This document shows positions 42,905 to 55,959 of a stretch of 64,000 nucleotides of DNA, piece by piece; the first letter of the stretch is position 1, and each line of letters opens with the position of its first letter. The stretch is from the NCBI GenBank assembly GCA_963576565.1, contig OY755046.1:51020786-51084785 (forward strand), in the 5' to 3' direction. The stretch is from Aspidapion aeneum. Taxonomy: Eukaryota; Arthropoda; Insecta; Coleoptera; Brentidae. The notes below the pieces were generated by a model, which saw only the letters and a program-made list of their open reading frames with translations, did no database searches and was not told the origin of the DNA. A program made the translations under genes and the position numbers.

Positions 42905-43440
42905 ACTCTGCCAATATATGGGCCCCTAAGCTCACACTAGCTACTATAGTTATAGTGTACGTGTGAGCTAATATAACTAAAAACTGAAATATATTTTATT
43001 CAACTCCAGACTAAATCACCTTTTGTTTGATACTACACAAGCCATGTTTTGACTTAAACTCAAATTTTTGAAATCTACCCCCACCCTTAAAAAAACCAAA
43101 ACTAAAATGTATTTTGTTAAACTCCGGACAGAATTACCTTTCGTTTGATATCACACACGCCATATTTTCACCTAAACTCTAATTTTTAAAATATACCCCC
43201 ACCCTTTTTTTTAAAATAAATTAAAATGTATTTTGTTTAACTGCAGACTCAATTACCTTTCGTTTGATATCACACACGCCATATTTTCACATAAACTCTA
43301 ATATTTGAAATCTACCCCCATCCTTTTATTTGGTTTGTGTTCGCTGGATTTTGTTCATTTTTAAATGGGACCATCTCGACCCAAGACCCAGCCTAGGTAC
43401 CAAATTTCATTAAAATCGGCCAAGCGGTTTTCAATCATTG
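42905..43440 (-). mobile_element. repeat with hairpin ends, copy B (truncated)
   Basis: It begins ACTCTGCCAATATATGGGCC and the AGCTCACAC hairpin, followed by three ~120-bp blocks with CCTTTCGTTTGATATCACAC. It ends at GGCCAAGCGGTTTTCAATC, before the microsatellite. Confidence 0.75.
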
Positions 43441-43568
43441 AATTGATTGAATCATTAGTGTACATGGTTGCTGATGTCCCGGTTGAAACATAAATTGACG
43501 TGTTAAGTATTTAGATGCCTTTCTGTTGTATTGATTTCCAACTAGTCCTTGGAGTAGCCCAAAAGTAA

Positions 43569-44190
43569 AATACTCTGCCAATATATGGGCCCCTAAGCTC
43601 ACACTAGGTACTATAGTTATAGTGTACGTGTGAGCTAATATAACTAAAAACTAAAATATATTTTATTCAACTCCAGACTAAATTACCTTTTGTTTGATAC
43701 CACACAAGCCATGTTTTGACTTAAACTCAAATTTTTGAAATCTACCCCCACCCTTAAAAAAAACAAAAACTAAAATGTATTTTGTTAAAGTCCGGACTCA
43801 ATTACCTTTCGTTTGATATCACACACGCCATATTTTCACTTAAACTCTAATTTTTAAAATATACCCCCACCCTTTTTTTTAAATAAATTAAAATGTATTT
43901 TGTTTAACTGCAGACTCAATTACCTTTCGTTTAATATAACACACGCCATATTTTCACATAAACTCTAATTTTTGAAATCTATTGAAATGGATTTTGTTCA
44001 TTTTTAAATGGGACCATCTCGACCCAAGACGACCCAGCCTAGGTACCAAATTTCATTAAAATCGGCCAAGCGGTTTTTGAGTTATGCGCGTTGGTCGTTA
44101 CAAACGGACATACAGACAGACATACAGACAGACAGACAGACAGACAGACAGACGGCGCAACAAAAAAGTTTCAAAAGATGTAGGATTTTT
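43569..44190 (-). mobile_element. repeat with hairpin ends, copy C (truncated)
   Basis: Same start and order as copy B, and continues through ACCAAATTTCATTAAAATCGG to a (CAGA)n tract at 44101-44153 and CGCAACAAAAAAGTTTC. The outer hairpin is missing. It abuts, within about 160 bp, an inverted copy of the 32811 family. Confidence 0.75.
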
Positions 44191-44344
44191 AAAGTTAAAG
44201 CATGGAGGGGCAAGGGATTATCTGTCACCGCCGAAATAAGTAATTGGCTAATCATAATCCAAAAATGTGAAGTTGAAGAAATACAGGCTGTCAAAATACT
44301 TTTTAAAAATTTGTTTTTTGCTTACCCATTTAAACTTTCATTAA

Positions 44345-44835
44345 AATAAATGGATCCATGACGGACCTGATACCTTCCTAGCCAGCCTATTAAGACACTT
44401 CTAGTGAAGCCCTGATATATCATCCTCAAAACAGCTTTTTGGTAAATATTACAGAAACTAAAGCTCTTACGAAGTTTTTGGTTAAGACACAAATTAGCGA
44501 GCAAAGCGTAATCTAGTACATTCCGAAAACCGCGTATTGATACGATGCTCCGTTAAAAAGTTAGTATTTTTTATTGTCATTAGCATTAATGGATTTTAAC
44601 AGAAATCTAATCAGCTCATTAGAGTGTCAAACGCTATTTTACCAGAAAATTTTATGAAAATTGGTTTAGCGACTTAAGAGCTATCGTGGTACGGACAGAA
44701 ATAAGATACACACGCACACACACAGACACACACATCACGACGATATTGCTAAGATAGGTCAAAATACACCCAAATAACACATTTTCAGAGATATCTCCAA
44801 AAAAAAAATTTCCTTGAAAATAATACCTTATCTAA
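44345..44835 (-). mobile_element. GGCTAGGAAGGTA-family repeat, inverted copy
   Basis: Reads CTGATACCTTCCTAGCC, then CATTAGAGTGTCAAACGC, TTTATGAAAATTGG, an (AC)n-like tract and ACGACGATATTGCTA. This is the reverse of the order in 32811-33570. Confidence 0.7.
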
Positions 44836-44839
44836 AAAA

Positions 44840-45870
44840 AAGGTAAAAATATCATGGTATGTTATTGGTCAATTCGCCGCCGCCAATTCGCAACGAGCAA
44901 CTCGTTGCCGACTCAATAAAAAAAATATTTTCGACCATTGCTTTTGTTCTCATACACGACCATTGCTTTTGTTCTGATACACGACTTTATCAAATTTCAT
45001 AGATTTACTCTCTGTATTTTGGCAACAAAATTTTGAGCCATATGTTATATAATTTTTTTCTTATTTTAGCGTTCTCTATCACTTATTAGTTTACACTCTG
45101 TATATTTGTATATTGTGCGTGACATTTTATAATTTGATTTTTGACTTTTTTTACACTTGGAAGCACAATAAACTGACGACTGAAAAAATAATCGGACCCC
45201 TGAAAGGCCAACAAAAACCACCCTTTAAATAATAAAATGGGGTCATATTAAATCAGCGGCGTACCGTAAAATAACAAAGTGGAGGATTCCATAAAATATT
45301 AACCTTTTTTAACAGCCTCTTGTAAAAATAATTTTTTGACAAGTCACAACGTTTTGATTTTTTTTTTCGAAATACAATCTGACTTGGCTTGACCATATAT
45401 TTAATTTTTTTTTTAATTTAAACTCCGCCACGTGCAACGCTACTGTATTAAATGAACTGATAAATTTTTCCACAACAAAGCATTTTTCTTGTGGAAACTC
45501 TTGGAGTTTTAATAAAACCTTTTTAGAAAGCTCTTTAAAATCTCCCCTCTTCTTTTTGCTGACTTGTTGAAATTCTCAAACCAAAGTTCCACAAAAGATG
45601 TTTTAGACTGAATTTAGATTAAAATCAAGGGTTGGGTAAAAAGGTTAAAGATTAAGCACGCATTTTTTGTCCACCTTGGAATAAAATTTTATAAATCTGG
45701 AAATTTTTTATTTTTATTTTTGCTTTTATTGATACCTCAAAATGTTAAAAACGATAGCGTAATGAAGGAAGCTCCAAGATTGACTATTTATAATTTCTAT
45801 TGTTTCTTTATTTTAAACATTTTAATTTCATGTTCTGTTTAATAATTTTATTTTGAAAATACTAGACCTA
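44840..45870. other. gene-free AT-rich stretch
   Basis: Contains a 24-base tandem duplication CGACCATTGCTTTTGTTCT at about 44933 and 44958. A hAT-like CAGCGGCGTACCG lies at about 45255. No gene was supported. Confidence 0.4.
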
Positions 45871-45879
45871 GAATAATAT

Positions 45880-47397
45880 GCACAATTTTTTTTGTGCAAT
45901 ATTATTATTGAATTACGCCTTGAACTCAAACGTCAATATTTTCGGACCTCTAAAAACTGAACAATATTGCACGATAATAACTCTACATGGCTCAATATGA
46001 ACAAATTGCGCAATAAAATTTAAACTAGTTCAATTTTTTGCTAGGCGGCCCTAGACCTAAAAACTTAAAAGTAGTGAACCTTAACTCTGTCTGTATACAT
46101 ACATATTACAAAAGTCGTCCAACCTAGACAATCAATAAAATTGTGCAATTCCTAATATTGCGCAATATTATTGACCACCTAGAGTTATTGTTCAACAACA
46201 TTGACAACTCATAATAAATATTTACGGATGTCTAGGGCGGCCCCTAGACGGTGAATGATATGGCAAAGTATTACGGATTGCGCAATATTATTGACAATAT
46301 AGGCAAAAGATTGAATGTATAGAGTTATTATTGTGCAATATTTTTTAGTCATCATTCTTTGTTCCAAGGTAGAAGATATTCGTGAGTGTATTTTCGCCTT
46401 TATTTAAACCATTCTTTTGACCAGCGACTTTTCCATTTTTTAAGTTTAAGCACCAACACGATAGCTGCAGCGAAATCTGGTTCAGACATTTCGAACACGG
46501 AAGACTATATACGGTATGAGGGCTCCGAAATTATTGAAGCTTATGAGCTATCAATAACATTGCACAATAAATATTGATCGTTTGAGTGCAAGGGGTCCTA
46601 CAATAATATTGCGCAAAAGAGATATTGTGCAATATTATTGAAGGTATGGGGGCCGCCTAAAAACTAAACAATATTGCACAATATTAAACCTACACGGCAC
46701 AATAATAAAAAATTGCGCAATATAATTTTAATTCGTTTAGGCGGCCCCTACACCCACAATAATATTGCCCAATATCTTTTTTGCGCAATATTATTGAATG
46801 ACCCCTCGAACTCAAACAATCAATATTTATTGATAATAATATTGACATCTCATAACCGTCAATATTTTGGGATCTCTAAAAACTAAACAGTATTGCACAA
46901 TATTAACTCTATACGGCTCAATAAGAAAATTTTGCCCTACAAAATTTAAACTCGTTCAATCTTTTGCTCAACCATTGTGTAACCTTCAATGCTAAGCTTA
47001 GACTGTCAATAATGTTGCACAATTTGTAATAATGTACAATATTATTGACCATCTAGAAAACGCCTTAATATCTTGCTCAATTATTGTGCAACCTTCAATG
47101 CTAAGCCTAGACGGTCAATAATATTGCGCAATTCGTAATGGTGTGTAAGAATAGGCTCAGCATTAAAGGTTCATCGTTGAGCAAAAGATTGAACGAATTT
47201 AAATTTTATTGCGCAATATTTTCTTATTGAGTCGTATAGAATTATTATTTTGCAATATTGTTTCGTTTTAAGAGGTTCGAAAATATTGACGTTTATAGGC
47301 AGTCAAATGTCAATATTATTGTACAATAAATATTGATCGTTTGAGTTGACAAAAACGATATGTGCAATATTATTGTAGGTCTAGGGGTCGCCTAACA
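45880..47397. repeat. cluster of palindromic AATATTGCGCAATATT-type elements
   Basis: More than fifteen copies of ATTGCGCAAT, ATTGCACAAT or ATTGTGCAAT lie within 1.5 kb, many as longer CAATATTGCACAATATTA palindromes. The last part, 46733-47397, is itself a palindrome: TTAGGCGGCCCCTACACC at the left is mirrored by the complement of TTAGGCGACCCCTAGACC at the right. Both arms carry ACTCAAACAATCAATATTTA and TTCAATCTTTTGCTCAAC. Partial copies with GGCGGCCCCTAG tips lie near 46040, 46230 and 46645. It appears to be several nested or tandem foldback MITEs. Confidence 0.75.
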
Positions 47398-47428
47398 TTA
47401 AAAAATAGTTTAATTCATTTATTTGTTT

Positions 47429-47617
47429 CTACAGAAAGGCTGCAGTCACATACAGCCCCGGAGGAATTTTCCTCCATGAGGTTCTTCTTCTTCTGCAGAA
47501 AGTTGGTGCTAAACAATGGGATATGATTTGAGCCGCTGATTCGTCAACTTCATCACATAGTCTTATGCAAGTGTTTCCTAGTCTTGTGTGAGTGTGTGTG
47601 TGTATGAGTCCTGTCAT
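47429..47617 (-). pseudogene. possible LINE C-terminal zinc-motif remnant
   Basis: RLCDEVDESAAQIISHC shows C-X8-Q-X4-C at the spacing of the C-X2-C-X8-H-X4-C motif that ends several LINE proteins, with Gln in place of His and a damaged first Cys pair. Only this short match supports the call. Confidence 0.3.
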
Positions 47618-47619
47618 CT

Positions 47620-49660
47620 ATCTAATATGTTTCCTATTTAAATTGAGGAGTTCACTAAGTAGTTTTTAATCCTGAAACCCGCAGGATTACAAAGTCAACA
47701 TACAATCTTTAAAATCATGGGCTGTTGGAATAGCAAAAGCGAAGACAGTCCTGAGAGCTTTTTAATATTCTTTGAGTGGTGTCCTTAGCTCATTGGTGAC
47801 TCTATCAAATTAAGCTTGTTTCGGTAATGAAGTTACTTTTAAAATATTAAAAGTTTGAAGCTTTCAGGGACTTTAATTTAACTTATCTTTAAAATAACCC
47901 CAGCATTATTTTTTTGCTGGTCTAAAATAAATTTAACGTAGCTGTCAAGTTGTTCCAGACTCAGGCGAGCTTAAAATTGTAACCAAAGTTGTCGTTCGAG
48001 CAGAACTAATGAAAATAAAATCCTTAAACTTGGAAATTCGTTTATTTTTGGATCGAGCTCGCTTCCACACCTGGATGAATACATCTTTATCTCCATCTTT
48101 ATCTGGATAAGCACGTCCACGAAAGAAAGAGCCTGTATCTGGTAAGTGGATTAGAAATTTCACCACACCTGATCAACCTTCCGTCATTTCTTCGACTGAT
48201 TACGCCCGGATGATTTTCTTTTTGTGCCGGTCTTTATCTAAGTTGATAAGTAAGAAGGAGATGGGTTTACCCGAGTAAACAATTAAGAAAAATCGATTGG
48301 CCCCCATCTGTTCCAAATGAGACCTAAAGTTTGCTTTACCTAAATGACAAAAGTGTGCGGCAGAGCTGTTTTTAACTGGGCGAATCCTTTGAGAATGGAA
48401 AGCAAGCAAAGGCAGCTATAGCTACTTGTTGAGCCGTGTAGCTGTCTCCAAAGGGGGTCGCTTAAACTGCGGTACAGCAGCTCTGAATTTGTGTTTTTGA
48501 TGATTATAATCGTTTTGGGAATCGGGGTAGTGTTTTGTTAATTTGTTCCGTAGAGTTTGGTTAAATACTAGTGGCTAGAGTTAAACTGTTTTATGCATAT
48601 GTTTTTACCGCAAATGTATCAGAGCTCTACTAATTACGGTAATCTTGAAAAAAAATATATAGATCTCACAGTTGTTTTTTTTTTTAGTTTGAGCACTACA
48701 ACTCTCTTAAGCTTTGGTTTCTTGGACTATTCCTTACCTACTTTATCTCCGGGAACTCTCATCCAGCTACATCTTTATTATCGGAAGCCATCTCTGTCCA
48801 TAACTTGCTGGCTTTGGGACGTTTGATTCCCAGTCTAATTATTTTAGTATTTCTCATGATTTCCGTTTTGCTGATGTGACCAAGTCATCTTATTCTTTGT
48901 GCCTTTTAAAAAACCAGTTTGTTCTCATAGTGATAGATACTCATATCCAGAAAACAATTTTCCGCTCCTTTTTTTTAATAATCTTCTTGAAGTATCAATG
49001 CCGTCGTAATGGATGGAGCAAAGATGCAGCCGCCCAAGGCGGCTGATTTTGAGGGCGGCCGAATGAGTCTTAAGGTCTAATGTCATATCTCGAAAAGTAA
49101 GGAATTTTGTGTTGTCTTTTGTATTACCTATTTAAAGAGTTTTTAGCAGAATAGAAAAAGATAAATAAAAAAGGGTTGACGAGTTTAAGAAAATGAAGGA
49201 CTTTTGCTATTGGTATTTTTTTTGGGCTCAAAGAATTCTTAAACAATCTTATTTTATCGACTTTTTGTTTTAAAATTCGAACGGTTAAGCGGTGCAGATG
49301 TGTCTGCAGCTATAAATAATCCGACTATACATAGACAGTGCAAGTTGGTCGTTCGCTTCGAGATTCAAACCTATTGCAGAGCCACGAAATTTGGTACGCT
49401 TATAGACTTTGGCAAAATAATTAAAAATTTGTCGTAGGTATTTGACAATTTAAAGACGCAATTTACAAGACACCTAAAAAGTTTTGACCTGATTCGTTAG
49501 CTTATTATTGGAGCATCTGTTTGAGTATCAAGCACTTTAATACCATAACAACTTCATAAATTTTTTACATAATTTTCGAAATAAATAATGTGGCACACTT
49601 TTTTTTGTATTATTTTGATACTTTTATATATTTTTTATTATCCATATTTTCTTTATTTTT
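47620..49660. other. gene-free stretch
   Basis: Frames at 47945-48166, 48200-48409 and 48593-48826 have no recognisable domain. A GCCGCC-containing phrase at 49024-49060 (CCGCCCAAGGCGGC) is a short palindrome. Confidence 0.4.
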
Positions 49661-49662
49661 AG

Positions 49663-50357
49663 CTCACACAATATAACTAAAAACTGAAATATATTTTATT
49701 CAACTCCACACTAAATTACCTTTTGTTTGATACCACACAAGCCATGTTTTGACATAAACTCAAATTTTTTAAATCCACCCCCACCCTTAAAAAAAACAAA
49801 ATCTAAAATGTATTTTGTTGAATTCCGGACTTAATTACCTTTCGTTTGATATCACACACGCCATATTTTCACTTAAACTCTAATTTTTGAAATATACCCC
49901 CACCCTTTTTTTTTAAATAAATTAAAATGTATTTTGTTTAACTCCAGACTCAATTACCTTTCGTTTGATATCACACACGCCATATTTTCACAAACTCTAA
50001 TTTTTGAAATCTATCCCCACCCTTTTATTTGGTTTGTGACCGGTGGATTTTGTTCATTTTTAAATGGGACCATCTCGACCCAAGACCCAGCCCAGGTACC
50101 AAATTTCATTAAAATCTGCCAAGCGGTTTTTGAGTTATGCGAGTTGGTCGTTACAGACAGACATACAGACACACAGACAGACAGACAGACATACAGACAG
50201 ACAGACAGACAGACAGACGGCGCAACAAAAAAGTTTCAAAATCATCTGAAACGCAAAGATATATAAAAAATTTTGAAATCGGAGCAACTTTTTTTTTCTC
50301 GAAAAAATTAGGATCACCATAGCTCACACTACTATAGTATAGTATGTGTGAGCTAAA
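49663..50357 (-). mobile_element. repeat with hairpin ends, copy D (near full)
   Basis: The order is the reverse of copy A: AGCTCACAC remnant, three blocks with CCTTTCGTTTGATATCACAC, ACCATCTCGACCCAAGACC, a (CAGA)n tract, and the end hairpin at about 50318-50357. The outer hairpin at the left is shortened. Confidence 0.8.
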
Positions 50358-50781
50358 ATATAACTTTGTGTAGTATCTCATAAACTAGAAATATCAGAAA
50401 ATATTTAGTTTCATAATAGCATTAACTTTAAAAAAACAAGCCATTTACACCAAAAAGAAATTTTGAAAAATAAAAAAGTCATAGGCGTCAATTCAAAATG
50501 CAAACTTTCCAAAAGCCCCGTAGTGCAAAAACGGGTTAATCAAAATGCGGTTTTGACCAAAAATCTTATCTTGAAATTTAAAGCAAGCAAAGGGGGGTTA
50601 GTTTTCCCCTATCCCCATAGAAGTACCTTTTCCCACTTAAATGTGTCCGAGTACAGTGGGTCCATTTAAAAATGATATACGGGCGCTTTCGTCAAAGACT
50701 AATACTTTGAGCAAAACTCGACAACGTTGCGCCCGCTCACACTGCACAAGGCACGTGAAGACATATCGTCGGTCATTTCAC

Positions 50782-51006
50782 GTAAGGGCGTATCTCATAA
50801 AATTTGAAAACTTAGCTAAGACAGCCTCATATTTTCATTTTTTCATATTTCATATTTTCACGAATGGGCGTATCTCAATATTTTATACTATGGCTATTAC
50901 TCATCAATTTTAATGGTCGTATCTCAAAATAATCAATATATGAAACAACGTAAAATATTTAAAATCGCTCTTCTGAAAAATCGTCAAAACTGAGATAGGC
51001 CCTTAC
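50782..51006. mobile_element. short element with GGGCGTATCTCA repeats
   Basis: GTAAGGGCGTATCTCAT at the left and the inverted GTAAGGGCCTATCTCAG at the right, 225 bp apart. GGGCGTATCTCAA and GGTCGTATCTCAA occur again inside at about 50867 and 50909. The spacing suggests subterminal repeats of a MITE. Confidence 0.5.
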
Positions 51007-51009
51007 CTG

Positions 51010-51655
51010 AGAAGAACGACGATATACAAAAGAATATTATGTACACGGTATAGGTAGGTAGTTTAAAAAAATTATAGCTTATAGTTATAAACAAATATGA
51101 AAAAGTGGAAAACACGCTATAAAGTTTAACAAAGGGACCGTGTTATCAATCGTTTATACAAATTAATGAACTTTTATATGCCTTTAAAAGGGTGTGAAAT
51201 TATCAATAGCTCATAAATAAAATGCTAGTATAATAATTACAAAATAATCGATAGTAAATTATTCAAAGTTTGTTAAGTAGTAGTTACATACACTTTTTAG
51301 ATTTTAGCCCAAATAAATTATGTGAGTATATATACAGAGTGTACACGGTACGAGTCATAATATTTCAGTGAGTTAAAAGATAAATTGTTATTAATAGAAT
51401 TTGATTTGTTCCCTAAGTTTTCTGTATAGAGGCAAACGCCTTAAAGCATAATTACTGCTTCAAAAATCGAAAAGTAAACTTTCAAGTGCGCACGCGTGTG
51501 TTTTCGCAAGTCGGCACACAAGTGCCTTGTAGGTGGACGCCATATTTGTTGTTTATTTACAGTTTGCGGTGTTTTGCGTTTTTCGTGTAAAATTTTGTTT
51601 TTTCTGTGAAAAATGGGAAATTATTCACGTAGCACGTGTACAGTTTGTAGAAAAC
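51010..51655. other. gene-free stretch with a short GC-richer ATG context
   Basis: Around 51480-51640 the base composition rises, and a short frame starting at about 51612 reads MGNYSRSTCTVCRKL before a stop. It could be the first codons of a lost element or exon; this is a guess. Confidence 0.3.
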
Positions 51656-51659
51656 TTTA

Positions 51660-52620
51660 GACAAGTTTAGAAAAACATTTCCAAATTAGTAAGAACCTTT
51701 CTTTTTGAAATTTGTATTGGACAACTTGCATTTACTTTTATCTCAATGCTTTTTACGGAATACCATTTTTAAGTACTTTTTACATAAAATGTTTTTGTTA
51801 TAATTTTACTTCTTTTTTAAACGATTTGGATAATATTTAAGTTTTAAATTAGCAAAATATGCGGTATATTATTCAAAACTTTTTTAATGCCTTATTTAAA
51901 ATTTTTACTATTTTTAATTTTGTCTTAGGGTTTTATCATAGTTCTTATTAGCCTTCCAAAGTTCAGCTATCTAGCGTTTCTGGAAGTGGGCAATGTCACT
52001 TTTACATAACTTTACATTTATAAGGGAGGGAAGTAAATTAAAATTTTGGTGTTTTTTAATTTTTTCCTATGGTTTTATCATAGTTTCTATCAGTCATTCA
52101 AAGCTCAGCTCTCTAGCGTTTTTAGAAGTGGGCAATGTTACTTTTACATAACTTTACATTTATAGGGGAGAGAAGTAAATTAAAATTTTGGGGTTTTTTA
52201 ATTTTTTTCCACACTTTCATCATAATTCCTATCGGCAAAGCTCAGTTCTGTAGCGTTTCTGGTAGTGGGCAATGTTACTTTTATATAAATTTACATTTAT
52301 AGGGGAGGGAAATAAATTAAAATTTTGGGGATTTTCAATTTTGGTGTTTTTTAATTTTTTCCAATAGTTTATCTAAGTTTCTATCGGTCTGTCAAAAATT
52401 AACTCTCTAGCGTTTCTGGAAGTGGGAATGTTACTTTTACATAATTTTACAGGTATAGGGGAGGGAAGTAAATCAGAATTTTGAGGTTTTTTTGATTTTT
52501 TCCGAGGGTTTGTTCATAATTTCTATCAGAATGCCAAATTTCAGCTTTGTAGCATGTCTGGAAGTTCAGTAGAATTTTGATGATCTATAAATGAGTGGCC
52601 TCTTCTATCCATTTTTAACA
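51660..52620 (+). repeat. interspersed repeat, copy 2, with ~125-bp tandem units
   Basis: Same order as 700-1680: TTTTTACGGAATACCATTTT, ACATAAAATGTTTTTGTTAT, then four units with CTCTCTAGCGTTTCTGGAAG (51925-52530) and the terminal TTTCAGCTTTGTAGCATGTC unit. The inverted arm seen at 500-660 is absent. Confidence 0.7.
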
Positions 52621-52710
52621 GAGAGAAAAGTGTGGAAGATATTGAGGAAGGCCTATGTTCAAAGATTGATCGAAGAAGGCTAAATAGATAAAGATAGATA
52701 GATCCATTAT
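52618..52710 (+). pseudogene. RTE-like LINE 3' end fragment
   Basis: ERKVWKILRKAYVQRLIEEG followed by a stop and a GATA-type tail (AAAGATAGATAGATCC) fits the extreme C-terminus and microsatellite tail of RTE LINEs. The same ending, degraded, is visible at 9340-9420 on the minus strand. Confidence 0.45.
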
Positions 52711-53339
52711 TAAACTATGTTGACTTATACCGCTTATACTATTTTCGGTTAGAAAGCGTATAAAATAAGAAACCCCTCGTTGAAAAAATACATTCCCTGC
52801 TTTCAAAGAGCGTAAGTAATACAGGATTTCATATGGATCGAGTCAGAGGGGAGTCGAAAAGGCTCTTATAAATAATTGACAGGTGTCAATGCTATCTTGT
52901 ATCGGGGTAGAGGAAACCAATTTATTTTAAATCAAATGCAATGGGAGTACAAAAAGATTTTTATCTTGCAATAAGCGTCGATTCGTCTTGATGGCCATTC
53001 ATTTTTTAAAGCACATCCATCCATATGTCCTGTGTTCTTTGTCATCTGTTCTGCTCGTAGACCTAATAGCTTAGAATAAAAGAAAATTTATAAAAAAAAC
53101 AACCAACTGCTAAATTTACTTATAACTACTAGTTGCAGTTAGTAGGGTGTTTTTTTTATTAATTTTTTTTTAATTTAATTTAATTTTTTTTTAAACTGTT
53201 AGGTATAATTCTTCTTCAGCCTTACAAAAAGCACTATGCATTTATCATTAATTTAGCTTTACCCAAAAAGTACGTGTAGATTTTCTACGGACTCGAACAG
53301 TGTAACCATCCATTGAGCGAAGGTGGGGAAGGCAAGAGG

Positions 53340-53530
53340 GAGGAGGGAACTAGTAAAATGATGTCGAAAAAAATATTAAAGCGTGTCCAGAAAGAATTTT
53401 TGAAATCGCTCTATTTTTGTGAAAGTTATAGCTACAACTATTACTAATAAGGAGGGCGGGAAGGAGAGAGGGAGAGATGGAGGGGGGAAAATGATGTTGG
53501 AAAAAAAAATCTGAAAGCGTATGCAGAAAG
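53340..53530 (+). repeat. two-unit ~133-bp tandem duplication
   Basis: AAAATGATGT followed by AGAAAGAATTTTTGAAATCG occurs at about 53356 and 53489, each preceded by a GGGAGG-rich stretch. Confidence 0.65.
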
Positions 53531-53539
53531 AATTTTTGA

Positions 53540-54100
53540 AATCGCCCTATATTTTGTTTAATTTAATTTAATTTATTTCCTACTATCATAATAAAAATAA
53601 AAGGATATAAATTAATCAAGTCAAGATACACTAAAACTTTTAAGAACAAAAATATGTACAAATAACAATAATAAAATAAAAAAATCAGTGTTTTTCTACA
53701 TGCGATAATATTTTGTTATTTGACAAAAATAAATATCAAAAATGTTTCTAAATCTTTTCCTAGTTAAAGACCTTTTTGCTGTCTATTCACACTGTCTTCG
53801 ATACTATATTTGATAAAATTATGCGAATATGGTTTTTGAATAGGGTGGGGGGAATGACCGGAGGGGAGATGGGTGGGAGCAGGAAGTACTAGAAAGTAAC
53901 TACAGCAAAGTATAGGACATTTGCAATGGGCGATCAAAGGAATTTAATTAAAATTAATTAAAAAAATTAAAGCCTACATCATGTGACAAAATGGCGTCTG
54001 AAGACCGCCATGTTGATTCCTGTTTAAAAAATGATAGCCTATAGCACCTTCGGGATCAGTAGCAATTCAACGACACTTTTTTTGTCAAAATCGGTTAGGC
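53540..54100. other. gene-free stretch with a (TTTAA)n tract and a repeat motif
   Basis: Near 54085, GTCAAAATCGGTTAGGCCGTTT is the complement of the CTGAACCGATTTT motif found in two other repeat families. The hAT MITE at 54106 has inserted in it. Confidence 0.4.
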
Positions 54101-54105
54101 CGTTT

Positions 54106-54328
54106 CAAGGGCGGATCCAGAGGTGCTTCTCGGGGTGGGCACTTTAGGTGACATTCTCTGTTGGTAAAAAATGGTATATATTTTTTTAAGCAGCATTTTA
54201 TTGAATTAGTCAGTGGTTGTAATTTCGATGATAATAACAATAGACACTTTCATGCACCGCAGGCAAAAATTCTCGGGGGGGGGGGGGGGGGCAAGTGCCC
54301 CTAGTGCCCCCCCCTGGATCCGCCACTG
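54106..54328. mobile_element. hAT MITE, second copy of the 25311 family
   Basis: CAAGGGCGGATCCAGAGG to the inverted CAGTGGCGGATCCAGG, 223 bp. The flanks GGCCGTTT (54098-54105) and AGCCGTTT (54329-54336) match at 7 of 8 positions. The interior GACATTCTCTGTTG and CAAGTGCCCCTAGTGCC phrases are shared with the 25311 copy. Confidence 0.85.
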
Positions 54329-54339
54329 AGCCGTTTAGC

Positions 54340-55950
54340 GTCTATCGTGACACAAACATACATATTTACTTACATACATATCCCAATTAAAAAACATTAC
54401 CCATCCTTTCGCCGGCACCGTACTGCAGTTGGGTAAAAACATTCGTACGCAATATTTTACACTATCAAACGTAAATTTTAGTACCCGTGAATTAAAAAAA
54501 AATAAACAAGTTTTTGTGGCTGAGCCTGACCGGGTAAAAAGAAGTATTTGTTTCTCTCACATTTTTCCGTGGGTAGCCCGAAACTTATCCTCACGGGCGT
54601 CCAAGATCTAATTGAAACGGATTGGTCAATGAAAGACCGTTGCGAAGTAAATCAGACCGTTTTGTCTCTCATCTTACGTCTAAAAGGTGGGTAATCAGCG
54701 TTGACCTGACCTGAAAGACAAAAGTGTTGTTAAAGGTCACGAATGGATTCTTTTCTTTTTCTTCGATTTAGATTCTGATTTTCTGGGAAGCGCTCCTGCT
54801 TGGTCCTAGACTAACATGTTTAAAATGAGACAAATCAATTAATATACAGGGTGTAGTAGGATTTGATAAAAAGTGTTAGGTTTAAAAAGAAAATGCGTTT
54901 AATTAAACTGTAAAAATGTACTTACCATCACAAAATGCACAAGCTATTTTTACTACTTACTTACACTTAAGTGATGGGAATTCTTGCACTTACACTATGA
55001 ATGTATGGATATACGGTAGTGGCGGTTAGCACCCTTAAAGGATCTAACCTGACACCTAGGCACGCCTTTTTAGGCCAGCTGTGCACCACGTACCTACTGT
55101 GTTCCACTTAGATAATAATTTAAATACTATCTAGTAAATAGAACCCAGTAAACTTCAAATTATATTTTTTTTGTTAACATACTGGTCAAAGTTTGTCCGT
55201 TACCAGACTACCCATTTACGCATGGGTTGAGGCCCCTTTACTCGCCTCTTACGACAGGCCTGGGGGTTACCTTGGTGATATTCTTATTTACGAACACCAT
55301 ACGAAGTTACACTGTAGTACAAGTGGAAGAAATGTTAGGTGGAACATTGACAGCACCTGCAAGTCCTTTAGTCAAACTAAGTGGAACTTGGGACTTAAGT
55401 GCTAGGTGAAAAGGGGGCTCCTAATGTGGTCAAAAAATCTTCCAAAGCCTGCTTGTCCAACATATTTATAGTCTGGTTAATCTAGTGCTTAAATTTATAT
55501 TTAGCAAAGGTCAACGTTAAAAATATAATTTTTATAATTTATTTTGTTTTGTGCTTAATGTCAATTATTTTGTTGTTTATGTTGATTTTAATTTGAATAT
55601 TAAGTTTTATTATTTCTTAGTTTGGTCAGTAAAACATATTTACTTACGGCCCACACCTTGTATATTTTCTTTGAAATCCCCCTCGCATTCATTAACTGAA
55701 AACAGCTATCTAAAAAGTCGATCTAATTCGCTTTCAATAAACTGCATTACGCCAGAATTCTATCATTGTAGCGTCAGTTAAGTTATTTATTTTATTTGAA
55801 TAAATAATTATGCGTACATTGAGTATATTTTAATGCGGGAAAAATCACTTTATTCAGTAACTTTTTCGCCATTTGTGTCCATTCCAATTAAAAAATTTTA
55901 ATCGGTAAAATTCAATACGAAACTGTTTATGTCATTGTTTCAAATGTATG
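54340..55950. other. gene-free stretch
   Basis: CTCGCCTCTTACGACAGGCC with GGGGGTTACCTTGGTGATAT at about 55238-55280 resembles a motif I recall from many insect repeats, but no element boundaries can be drawn. The other frames are unsupported. Confidence 0.3.
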
Positions 55951-55959
55951 TTAAAAATT

